NCBI RefSeq assembly: GCF_029893585.1
Contig: NZ_JARXYX010000040.1
Location: forward strand, 1 to 64,000
From: Streptomyces sp. LBL
Lineage (GTDB): Bacteria > Actinomycetota > Actinomycetes > Streptomycetales > Streptomycetaceae
DNA length: 64,000 nucleotides
Reading direction: 5' to 3'
Shown here piece by piece: positions 8,702-16,153 of this stretch. Made by a program: the position numbers and the translations under genes. Each line of letters opens with the position of its first letter. Within the stretch, counting starts at the first letter, position 1. The notes under the pieces were generated by a model that worked only from the letters and a program-made list of their open reading frames with translations, was not told the origin of the DNA and ran no database searches.

Positions 8702-9490
8702 ATGCGTACGGAACTTGTTTCGGAGCCCGGCGACCGGGACCGCCCCAACGAGGACTTCGCGAGCGTCGCCCTACCGGCTTCCGGACTGGGCGGCACGCTC
8801 GTGGTCCTGGACGGCGTGACGCCGCCGAAGGGCGCGACCGGTTGTCTGCATTCCGTCCCCTGGTTCACCGCACGCCTGGGCGGAGCGCTGACCGAACTGA
8901 CCGTTTCCTGCCGAGATCTGACCCTGTCGGAGATTCTCTCCCGGGCGATTCTTCGAACTGCCGAGCCCCACCGATCCTCTTGTGACCTTTCTCACCCACG
9001 CACCCCGCAGGCCACGGTGGTTGTGGCCCGCTGGTCGGCGGAGACCGTCGAGTACCTGGTCCTCTCGGACTCGGCGCTCCTGCTGGAGTCCCCCGACGGC
9101 ACGGTGACCCCCCACCTCGACGACCGTCTCGCCCTCCTCCCCCGTTCCGCCCTGGCCACGGACGCCCTCGCCGACGCGACCATCCGCAACAAGGAGGGCG
9201 GTTTCTTCACAGCGGCGGCGGACCCGACGGTGGCGACGCGGGCAGTGACGGGGGTGGTACCGCGCGCCGAGGTCCGCGCCCTGGCCGCCCTGACGGACGG
9301 CGCGACCCGCTGGGTCGAGAAGTTCCAGGAGGGCGACTGGACCGACTGCTTCACCTACGTCCACAAGGAGGGCGCGCAAGCGCTGGTGGACCGCGTACGG
9401 ACGCTGGAGCGGGCGGACGCGGAGCAGCGGGCGCACCTGGGCCGCAGCAAGACCCACGACGACGCGACGGTGGTGTACGTGGAGCTGTGA
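8702..9490 (+). CDS. PP2C-family Ser/Thr phosphatase-like protein
   Basis: A 262-residue cytoplasmic protein with PPM/PP2C features: an N-terminal PNEDF motif (metal-binding Asp equivalent), VVLDGVTPP (the DG pair of motif II, residues 38-39 region), LAALTDGATRW (second TDG motif) and a C-terminal KTHDDATVVYVEL close to the canonical DNxT motif. The ATG at 8702 was chosen because the protein similarity begins there; the upstream extension is unlike coding sequence. Several actinobacterial members of this short-form group are annotated only as integrase-like or hypothetical. Activity is likely but unproven. Transcribed alone and convergent with the MarR gene. Confidence 0.75.
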   Translation: MRTELVSEPGDRDRPNEDFASVALPASGLGGTLVVLDGVTPPKGATGCLHSVPWFTARLGGALTELTVSCRDLTLSEILSRAILRTAEPHRSSCDLSHPRTPQATVVVARWSAETVEYLVLSDSALLLESPDGTVTPHLDDRLALLPRSALATDALADATIRNKEGGFFTAAADPTVATRAVTGVVPRAEVRALAALTDGATRWVEKFQEGDWTDCFTYVHKEGAQALVDRVRTLERADAEQRAHLGRSKTHDDATVVYVEL

Positions 9491-9546
9491 GGCGGCCGTG
9501 GCGGACGTCGGCGGACCCGGCCGGCGCGAACGCGAGACCGGCGAAC

Positions 9547-10095
9547 CTATTTCTCCGTTCCCCGGTTCAACTGGTGCAGCAGCCGGGCCAGTTCCGCGAC
9601 CTCCCGTGACTGCCAGTCGTCCAGGCGGCGGGCGTACCGAGCGCGCCGCGCCTGTCGCACCCGGGTCACCCGGTCATGCCCCTCCTGGGTGAGGGCGACC
9701 AGCCAGGCGCGACCGTCGGCCGGGTCGGGTTCGCGGGCCACCAGGCCGAGGTCCTCCAGGGCGCGCAGCTGACGGGACATCGTGGCCTTGCCGACGCCGA
9801 TGTAGGCGGCGAGTTCGGTGGCCCGCTGCCGACCGCACTCGTCCAGACGTACGAGGAGGCCGTACGCCGCCGATTCCAGGTCCGGGTGGACCTCCCGGGC
9901 CATCTCGGCCTGGTTGGCGCGGGCACGCCGCAGCAGAACGGTCAGTTCCCGTTCCAGCGCCAGGAACGCGGGGTGGTCCATCCCGCTCGCGGACACGCCG
10001 GATTCGACTCCTCGTCCGTCGCCGTTTCCGTCTTCGTGCACGTCAGCCCCTGCCTCGGTTTCCCGATCCTGATTGTTTCCGCCCGCCGCCGTCAT
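9547..10095 (-). CDS. MarR family transcriptional regulator
   Basis: A winged-helix MarR-type dimeric repressor of about 182 residues. A 35-40 residue acidic, low-complexity N-terminus precedes the fold. The DNA-recognition helix region is ATELAAYIGVGKATMSRQLRAL in two adjacent pieces (about residues 93-114), and the wing carries the family's DPADGRAWLVALT. The ATG at 10095 follows a GGAG about nine bases upstream; a GTG at 10098 is adjacent. No efflux pump or target gene lies next to it, so it is probably autoregulated plus remote targets. A TTGCCTgataAGGCgA dyad in its upstream region is a candidate operator. Confidence 0.85.
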   Translation of the reverse strand: MTAAGGNNQDRETEAGADVHEDGNGDGRGVESGVSASGMDHPAFLALERELTVLLRRARANQAEMAREVHPDLESAAYGLLVRLDECGRQRATELAAYIGVGKATMSRQLRALEDLGLVAREPDPADGRAWLVALTQEGHDRVTRVRQARRARYARRLDDWQSREVAELARLLHQLNRGTEK

Positions 10096-10180
10096 CACCG
10101 CAGCTCCGCCAGTATTTCGCAGGGCTGGGCCAACGGCAGCTTTCGGTGCCCCTTCCCACCCCCGGGTCTACGTGCGTAGC

Positions 10181-10196
10181 TCGCCTTATCAGGCAA
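10181..10196. promoter_or_regulatory. Candidate MarR operator dyad
   Basis: TCGCCT-tatc-AGGCAA forms an imperfect inverted repeat (5 of 6 bases per arm) about 85 bp upstream of the MarR start codon. The shape and length fit MarR-family operators, but no footprint knowledge supports this exact sequence. Confidence 0.3.
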
Positions 10197-10307
10197 CGAC
10201 GGGCATGCCCACGCCAGTACCGCAGCCAGTGCCACAGGCCGGCAGCTGCCCGCGCTTTCCCGTGGTCGCGCTCGCCCATGGCTGACGACCACACCACACG
10301 TACGGCG

Positions 10308-10341
10308 AAGGCCCGGGCCTCCCTCACGGGACCCGGGCCTT
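10308..10341 (-). terminator. Terminator downstream of lon
   Basis: A perfect 10-bp inverted repeat (AAGGCCCGGG and CCCGGGCCTT) with a 14-nt loop lies 33 bp beyond the lon stop codon. There is no U-tract, as is common for Streptomyces terminators. Confidence 0.7.
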
Positions 10342-10373
10342 GCCCTGACCGATGACGATGACGCTGACCTACG

Positions 10374-12788
10374 TCACGCCGCCACCGGAACCTCCGACGC
10401 TGCCCCGTTCGTCGCCGGGGCGAGCGCCAGCTCCAGGACCTGGCGGACGTCCGTGACGGCGTGGACGTCGAGCTTGTCCAGCACCTCCGCCGGAACGTCG
10501 TCCAGGTCGGGCTCGTTGCGCTTCGGGATGATCACGGTCGTGACGCCTGCCCGGTGCGCGGCAAGCAACTTCTGCTTCACACCACCGATGGGCAGCACCC
10601 GACCGGTCAGCGAGACCTCACCGGTCATCGCCACGTCCGTACGCACCGGACGACCGCTGAGCAACGACGCCAACGCCGTCGTCATCGTGACGCCCGCGCT
10701 CGGTCCGTCCTTCGGCACCGAGCCCGCCGGGAAGTGAATGTGCACGCCCCTGTCCTTCAGGTCGGCGACCGGCAGCTCCAGCTCGGCTCCGTGCGAGCGC
10801 AGGAAGCTCAGCGCGATCTGCGCCGACTCCTTCATCACGTCACCGAGCTGCCCGGTCAGGGTCAGACCCGCGGCACCCGTCTCCGGGTCGGCCAGCGACG
10901 CCTCGACGTACAGGACGTCACCGCCCGCGCCCGTGACGGCGAGACCCGTCGCCACACCCGGCACCGCGGTCCGCCGCTCGGCCGGATCCTGGGCGGACTC
11001 CGGCACATGGTGCGGCCGGCCGATCAGCCCGCGCAGATCCTCGTCCCCGACCGTGAACGGCAGTTCCCGCTCGCCCAGTTCGTGCTGGGCCGCGACCTTG
11101 CGCAGCAGCCGCGCGATGGCCCGCTCCAGGGTGCGGACACCGGCCTCGCGGGTGTACTCGCCGGCGAGCTTGCGCAGCGCGCTCTCGTCCAGCGTGACCT
11201 CTTCCGTCTCCAGACCGGCACGCTCCAGCTGACGCGGCAGCAGGTGGTCCCGTGCGATGACGATCTTCTCGTCCTCGGTGTACCCGTCGAGCCGGACCAG
11301 CTCCATCCGGTCGAGCAGCGCCTCCGGGATGGCCTCCAGCACGTTGGCCGTGGCGAGGAAGACGACATCCGACAGATCGAGCTCGACCTCCAGGTAGTGG
11401 TCCCGGAAGGTGTGGTTCTGCGCCGGGTCGAGGACCTCCAGCAGAGCCGCGGCCGGGTCGCCCCGGTAGTCCGACCCCACCTTGTCGATCTCGTCGAGCA
11501 GCACGACCGGATTCATGGACCCGGCCTCCTTGACGGCCCGGACGATCCGGCCGGGCAGCGCACCCACATACGTACGCCGGTGCCCGCGGATCTCGGCCTC
11601 GTCCCGCACCCCGCCGAGCGCGACCCGTACGAACTTCCGCCCCATGGCGTGCGCCACGGACTCGCCCAGCGAGGTCTTACCGACACCAGGAGGCCCGACG
11701 AGTGCCAGTACGGCACCGCCACGGCGCCCGCCGATGACACCCAGCCCCCGGTCCGTACGACGCTTGCGCACCGCCAGGTACTCGGTGATCCGCTCCTTCA
11801 CGTCCTGCAGCCCGGCGTGCTCGGCGTCGAGGATCGCCTTGGCGCCCTGGATGTCGTACTGGTCCTCGGTCCGCTCGTTCCACGGCAACTCCAGCACCGT
11901 GTCGAGCCAGGTACGGATCCACGACCCCTCGGGCGACTGGTCACTCGCCCGCTCCAGCTTCTCGACCTCCTTGAGAGCGGCCTCGCGGACCTTCTCCGGC
12001 AGATCGGCGGCCTCGACGCGGCTCCGGTAGTCGTCGGACTCGTCGCCCTCCGACTCCCCGTTGAGCTCGCGCAGTTCCTTCCGCACGGCCTCCAGCTGAC
12101 GGCGCAGCAGGAACTCCCGCTGCTGCTTGTCGACGCCTTCCTGGACGTCCTTGGCGATGGTCTCGGCGACATCCTGCTCGGCGAGGTGGTCACGCAGTTG
12201 CTGGGCGGCGAGCTTCAGCCGGGCCACCGGGTCGGCGGTCTCCAGGAGCTCCACCTTCTGCTCGGTGGTCAGGAAGGGCGAGTACCCGGAGTTGTCGGCA
12301 AGAGTGGACACATCATCGATGGCCTGCACCCGGTCCACGACCTGCCAGGCCCCACGCTTCCGCAACCAGGCCGTCGCAAGAGCCTTGTACTCCTTGACGA
12401 GTTCGGTGACCTGCCCCGGCAGCGGCTCGGGCACGCTCTGGTCGATCCTCGTCCCCTCGACCCACAGGGCCGCCCCCGGCCCGGTGGTCCCGGCACCGAT
12501 CTTCACCCGCTCCCGCCCGCGGATGAGGGCGCCCGGGTCGCCGTCGGCCAGCCGGCCGACCTGCTCGACGGTGCCGAGCACACCGGTGCCCGCGTACGTC
12601 CCGTCGATGCGCGGCACCAGCAGAACCGTGGGCTTCCCGGGTTCCGACCGCGCGGCAGCCTGAGCCGCCTCCACCGCGGCTCGCACGTCGGCGTCGTTCA
12701 GGTCGAGCGGAACCACCATTCCGGGCAGAACGACCTCGTCGTCGAGCGGCAGCACGGGCAGAGTGAGCGGTGTGGACGTCGAAGCCAT
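10374..12788 (-). CDS. lon: ATP-dependent Lon protease (LonA)
   Basis: An 804-residue cytoplasmic AAA+ serine protease that degrades misfolded and regulatory proteins. Domains in order: Lon substrate-binding N domain (about 10-200), coiled coil, AAA+ module with Walker A GPPGVGKTS and Walker B VVLLDEIDKVG, then the protease domain. The latter has catalytic Ser in DGPSAGVTM and Lys in GGVKQKLLAAHRAG, the LonA Ser-Lys dyad. The ATG at 12788 follows GAAGGGGAG and fits the family start; a TTG 21 bp upstream is unlikely. A HAIR-type HspR operator lies 22-42 bp upstream of the start codon. HspR control of lon is established in S. lividans. Monocistronic, with its own terminator. Confidence 0.97.
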   Translation of the reverse strand: MASTSTPLTLPVLPLDDEVVLPGMVVPLDLNDADVRAAVEAAQAAARSEPGKPTVLLVPRIDGTYAGTGVLGTVEQVGRLADGDPGALIRGRERVKIGAGTTGPGAALWVEGTRIDQSVPEPLPGQVTELVKEYKALATAWLRKRGAWQVVDRVQAIDDVSTLADNSGYSPFLTTEQKVELLETADPVARLKLAAQQLRDHLAEQDVAETIAKDVQEGVDKQQREFLLRRQLEAVRKELRELNGESEGDESDDYRSRVEAADLPEKVREAALKEVEKLERASDQSPEGSWIRTWLDTVLELPWNERTEDQYDIQGAKAILDAEHAGLQDVKERITEYLAVRKRRTDRGLGVIGGRRGGAVLALVGPPGVGKTSLGESVAHAMGRKFVRVALGGVRDEAEIRGHRRTYVGALPGRIVRAVKEAGSMNPVVLLDEIDKVGSDYRGDPAAALLEVLDPAQNHTFRDHYLEVELDLSDVVFLATANVLEAIPEALLDRMELVRLDGYTEDEKIVIARDHLLPRQLERAGLETEEVTLDESALRKLAGEYTREAGVRTLERAIARLLRKVAAQHELGERELPFTVGDEDLRGLIGRPHHVPESAQDPAERRTAVPGVATGLAVTGAGGDVLYVEASLADPETGAAGLTLTGQLGDVMKESAQIALSFLRSHGAELELPVADLKDRGVHIHFPAGSVPKDGPSAGVTMTTALASLLSGRPVRTDVAMTGEVSLTGRVLPIGGVKQKLLAAHRAGVTTVIIPKRNEPDLDDVPAEVLDKLDVHAVTDVRQVLELALAPATNGAASEVPVAA

Positions 12789-12809
12789 GATCTCCCCTTC
12801 GGTAATCAA

Positions 12810-12830
12810 GTTGAGCTATGCCGACTCAAT
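12810..12830. promoter_or_regulatory. HspR-associated inverted repeat (HAIR) operator of lon
   Basis: GTTGAGC-N7-ACTCAAT matches the HAIR consensus CTTGAGT-N7-ACTCAAG, with the exact 7-nt spacing and the inner TTGAG/CTCAA arms intact. It sits directly upstream of lon, where an HspR-bound site is expected. Binding itself is inferred. Confidence 0.75.
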
Positions 12831-13141
12831 GCACGTGAGCCCCAGAATGTTCCCCACCCCGCGTTCGCTGTGAGCGATCACCCCGCCGGCGCAGGCAGGC
12901 CCCCTGGGCTCCGCCCTTACGCCCGCCGCCACCGACGCCCTCGTGCCGGCGGCGACCCTCGCAGTCCGTTCCACGGTGAGGCGCTCCTTCCATTTCGCCC
13001 CACCCTTCGCCCCCCCGCGCGACGCTGTCTATGACGGGCCGCCACGGGAGCCACCATTCACAGCAAGTTCCCAGCAAACCCCGCACTCCCACCCTCGTCC
13101 CTCCGCCCCCTTCCCACTCCCCTCCCCATCCCTTTGGCTCG

Positions 13142-13183
13142 CCCTCCCCTCCCCCTCCCCCTCCCTCTCCCCCTCCCCCTCCC
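13142..13183. repeat. 42-nt pure polypyrimidine tract
   Basis: An uninterrupted C/T run built from CCCCTC-type hexamers ends 19 bp before the start of the spermidine-synthase-like gene. The wider region 13080-13200 is also strongly pyrimidine-rich. Mirror symmetry in part of it could allow triplex (H-DNA) formation. The rest of the 12789-13202 gap holds the lon operator and nothing else recognised. Confidence 0.8.
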
Positions 13184-13202
13184 GCCCTGCCAAAATGGCC
13201 CG

Positions 13203-13901
13203 ATGCTCACCCCGTACGACATCCCTGAAGTCCTGGACCGTCGCGAGGGCCCCCACGGCGAGATCGTGTTGCGGCGGCACGGCGGGTTACTGCAGATCAT
13301 CGCCAACGGCTGCTTCCTGATGGACACCTCGGACGGCCGCTCGGAAAAACGGCTGGTCGAAGCGGCACTGGACGCACTCGACGCACTGGACGCCCCCCGC
13401 GAACGCGCCAAGCCAAGCATCCTGATCGGCGGCCTGGGCGTCGGCTTCTCGCTCGCGCACGCCGCCGCCAACCCCCGCTGGGACCGCATCACGGTGGTGG
13501 AACGCGAGGCCGCCATCATCGACTGGCACCGCGACGGCGGCCCGCTGTCGCCCCTCTCCTCCCGCGCCTTGGCCGACCCCCGCACCGAGATTGTGAAAAC
13601 CGATCTGGTCGCATTCGTCAATGAGACATGCGACACGTTCGACGCACTGTGCCTCGACATCGACAACGGCCCCGACTGGACGGTCACGGACGACAACGAC
13701 GGCCTGTACTCCCCCGCCGGACTCGCGGGCTGCGCAAGGGCGTTGAGGCCGGGAGGGGTACTGGCGGTATGGTCGGCCCAGCCCTCTCCGGAATTCGAGG
13801 GAACCTTGCGGAATGCCGGGTTCCAGCAGGTGCGTACCGAAGAGATCCCCGTTGCCCGGGGCGTTCCGGACGTCGTGCATCTCGCCGTCCGGCCTGGATA
13901 G
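13203..13901 (+). CDS. Spermidine synthase-like SAM-dependent methyltransferase-fold protein
   Basis: A 232-residue Rossmann-fold protein of the spermine/spermidine synthase superfamily. Motif I is ILIGGLGVGFSLAHAA (about 74-89), the acidic residue after strand 2 is in ITVVEREAAIIDWHR, and strand 4 is FDALCLDIDNGPDW. This is the bacterial orphan group in which the aminopropyltransferase active-site residues are only partly kept, so polyamine synthesis should not be assumed. The ATG at 13203 begins the conserved region; the upstream frame is a polypyrimidine translation (LPLPLP) and is rejected as coding. A role is not known. Plus strand, alone, followed by the two-component pair. Confidence 0.7.
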   Translation: MLTPYDIPEVLDRREGPHGEIVLRRHGGLLQIIANGCFLMDTSDGRSEKRLVEAALDALDALDAPRERAKPSILIGGLGVGFSLAHAAANPRWDRITVVEREAAIIDWHRDGGPLSPLSSRALADPRTEIVKTDLVAFVNETCDTFDALCLDIDNGPDWTVTDDNDGLYSPAGLAGCARALRPGGVLAVWSAQPSPEFEGTLRNAGFQQVRTEEIPVARGVPDVVHLAVRPG

Positions 13902-13935
13902 CAAAGGCGCGGTGACTCCCCGTACCCTGCTTCTC

Positions 13936-13958
13936 TGACGCCAATGATTCAAGCGTCA
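13936..13958. promoter_or_regulatory. Inverted repeat upstream of the two-component operon
   Basis: TGACGC-N11-GCGTCA is a perfect 6-bp dyad centred about 80 bp before the response regulator start. The arm spacing fits an OmpR/PhoB-type dimer or another repressor. Autoregulation by the adjacent regulator is a guess. Confidence 0.35.
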
Positions 13959-14026
13959 ATCGCAGTCATGCATAGACAAGGAACCACCCCACTGGTTCCG
14001 GAAAAGCCACACCTCAGGGGCGGGCG

Positions 14027-14764
14027 ATGGAGCAGACACACACCTCCCACAACGGCACGGCGGCGACTCCGGGCGCTCAACGCCGGGTCCTGGTCGTCGA
14101 GGACGACCCGACGATCGTGGACGCCATCGCGACCCGCCTGCGCGCCGAGGGATTCCTCGTGCAAACGGCGGTCGACGGTCCGTCCGCCGTGGATACGGCA
14201 GAGGCCTGGCAGCCCGATCTGCTGATCCTCGACATCATGTTGCCCGGCTTCGACGGTCTGGAGGTCTGCCGACGCGTGCAGGCCGCCCGGCCGGTGCCGG
14301 TCCTCATGCTCACCGCGCGCGACGACGAGACCGACATGCTGGTCGGGCTGGGCGTCGGCGCCGACGACTACATGACGAAGCCTTTCTCCATGCGGGAGCT
14401 GGCGGCACGCGTGCACGTGCTGCTGCGGCGCGTCGAGCGGGCCGCGCTGGCCGCCGCGACACCGCGCAGCGGCATCCTGCGACTCGGCGAGCTGGAGATC
14501 GACCACGCGCAGCGCCGGGTCCGGGTGCGCTCCGAGGACGTCCATCTGACGCCCACGGAGTTCGACCTCCTGGTCTGCCTGGCGAACACCCCGCGGGCGG
14601 TGCTCTCCCGGGAGCAGCTGCTGGCCGAGGTGTGGGACTGGGCCGACGCCTCCGGCACCCGCACGGTCGACAGCCACATCAAGGCGCTGCGCCGGAAGAT
14701 CGGCGCCGAGCGGATCCGTACGGTGCACGGCGTGGGTTACGCCCTGGAGACGCCGACGCCATGA
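14027..14764 (+). CDS. OmpR/PhoB-family response regulator, CutR-like
   Basis: A 245-residue two-domain regulator. The receiver domain has the acidic pair EDD at residues 25-27, phosphoacceptor Asp69 in LLILDIMLPG, and Lys in MTKPFSMREL. The C-terminal winged helix carries the recognition segment SGTRTVDSHIKALRRKIG. Its stop overlaps the kinase start (ATGA at 14761-14764), so the pair is translationally coupled. Sequence and location before kgd resemble the S. coelicolor CutRS-like pair SCO5282/5283. An upstream TGACGC dyad may be its own site. Target genes cannot be read from the sequence. Confidence 0.9.
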   Translation: MEQTHTSHNGTAATPGAQRRVLVVEDDPTIVDAIATRLRAEGFLVQTAVDGPSAVDTAEAWQPDLLILDIMLPGFDGLEVCRRVQAARPVPVLMLTARDDETDMLVGLGVGADDYMTKPFSMRELAARVHVLLRRVERAALAAATPRSGILRLGELEIDHAQRRVRVRSEDVHLTPTEFDLLVCLANTPRAVLSREQLLAEVWDWADASGTRTVDSHIKALRRKIGAERIRTVHGVGYALETPTP

Positions 14765-15870
14765 GCGACGGGCCGGCCGGTCGGAGCAACCCCAGGGATC
14801 CCTGGGGCGGCGGGGTGAGCCCGTACTCGATCAAGACCAAGCTGGGCGCGCTGGTCGTCTCCTCGGTACTGATCACCACCGGGCTGTCGATGATCGCGGT
14901 GCGCACCAACACGGAGCTGCGTTTCATCACGGTGTTCTCGATGATCGCCACACTGCTCATTACGCAGTTCGTGGCGCATTCGCTCACCGCTCCGCTGGAC
15001 GACATGAACGCGGTGGCCAAGTCGATATCGCACGGCGACTACACCCGCCGGGTGCCCGACAACCGCCGGGACGAGCTGGGTGACCTGGCCCAGACGATCA
15101 ACCGCATGGCGGACGATCTGGAGGCCCAGGAGCAGGAGCGCAAGGAACTCGTGGCGAATGTCTCGCACGAGTTGCGCACACCGATCGCAGGTCTGCGCGC
15201 GGTCCTGGAGAACATCGTCGACGGTGTGACCCAGGCCGACCCGGAGACCATGCGCACGGCCCTGAAACAGACGGAGCGGCTGGGCCGGCTGGTCGAGACG
15301 CTGCTGGACCTGTCCCGGCTGGACAACGGGGTCGTACCGCTGCGGAAGCGGCGTTTCGAGGTGTGGCCGTACCTGTCGGGCGTGCTGAAGGAGGCCAACA
15401 TGGTCGCCTCCGCGCGCGCGGGCATCGCCTCCGGCTCCGGAAGTCACACCCGTACCGACGTCCATCTGCACCTGGACGTGTCCCCGCCGGAGCTGACCGC
15501 ACACGCCGACCCGGAGCGGATACACCAGGTCGTGGCGAATCTCATCGACAACGCGGTCAAGCACAGCCCGCCGCACGGCCGGGTCACCGTCAAGGCACGG
15601 CGCGGGGCCCGGCCCGAGTCCCTGGAGCTGGAGGTTCTCGACGAGGGCCCCGGCATTCCGCCGTCGGAGTGGCACCGGGTCTTCGAGCGATTCAACCGCG
15701 GCAACGTCAGCCGGCCGCACGGGCCCGGCAGCGACGGCGGTACGGGGCTCGGTCTGGCGATCGCCCGCTGGGCGGTGGATCTGCACGGCGGCCGGATCGG
15801 AGTGGCCGAATCCGAGCGGGGCTGCCGAATCCTTGTCACCCTTCCGGGACTTCCTTCTTTGCCAAGTTGA
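14761..15870 (+). CDS. Sensor histidine kinase of the CutR-like pair
   Basis: A 369-residue inner-membrane kinase. Two closely spaced hydrophobic segments (about 27-46 and 54-76) leave almost no extracytoplasmic loop, so it probably senses the membrane or an intramembrane signal. HAMP follows (SLTAPLDDMNAVAKSI), then the H-box VSHELRTPIAG with phosphorylatable His136. The ATPase boxes are N (NLIDNAVKHSPPHG), G1 (DEGPGI), F (FERFNRG) and G2 (GGTGLGLAIA). It starts on the last codons of the response regulator gene. Family and length are typical. The cue is unknown. Confidence 0.9.
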   Translation: MSDGPAGRSNPRDPWGGGVSPYSIKTKLGALVVSSVLITTGLSMIAVRTNTELRFITVFSMIATLLITQFVAHSLTAPLDDMNAVAKSISHGDYTRRVPDNRRDELGDLAQTINRMADDLEAQEQERKELVANVSHELRTPIAGLRAVLENIVDGVTQADPETMRTALKQTERLGRLVETLLDLSRLDNGVVPLRKRRFEVWPYLSGVLKEANMVASARAGIASGSGSHTRTDVHLHLDVSPPELTAHADPERIHQVVANLIDNAVKHSPPHGRVTVKARRGARPESLELEVLDEGPGIPPSEWHRVFERFNRGNVSRPHGPGSDGGTGLGLAIARWAVDLHGGRIGVAESERGCRILVTLPGLPSLPS

Positions 15871-16153
15871 CGTAAAGTCCGAAGCGGAACCGCAAGATCC
15901 ACGAGCGTCCGCACAGCTGGACACGTGTGATCAGGCACAGGCCCGCGCGCTCGGCGCGCCGAGGCCGGGCCGAGCCATCCCCTATGAAGCGGAACTACGC
16001 TTGTTTCCCGCCATTTCCACCCCCGAAACCCGCTCTTCGATGTGACTTGCACGACGATGAGCGGGCCCGGCCTGACCTTCCCGGTCAAGGGGGCGTAGCC
16101 TTTATTCCCGCTGTCCATCACCTTGTGAGAAGCGGAAGAGGGCGGTTGCCGCC

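Noticed and set aside
10461..13034. Very long plus-strand open frame opposite lon
   Set aside because: It is the mirror of the lon reading frame: high third-position GC in lon leaves the antisense frame without stops. Its composition (His, Arg, Gln, Gly-rich) matches no protein family.
13134..13202. Longer start for the spermidine-synthase-like protein
   Set aside because: The added residues are a translation of the polypyrimidine tract (Leu-Pro repeats) and have no ribosome-binding site.
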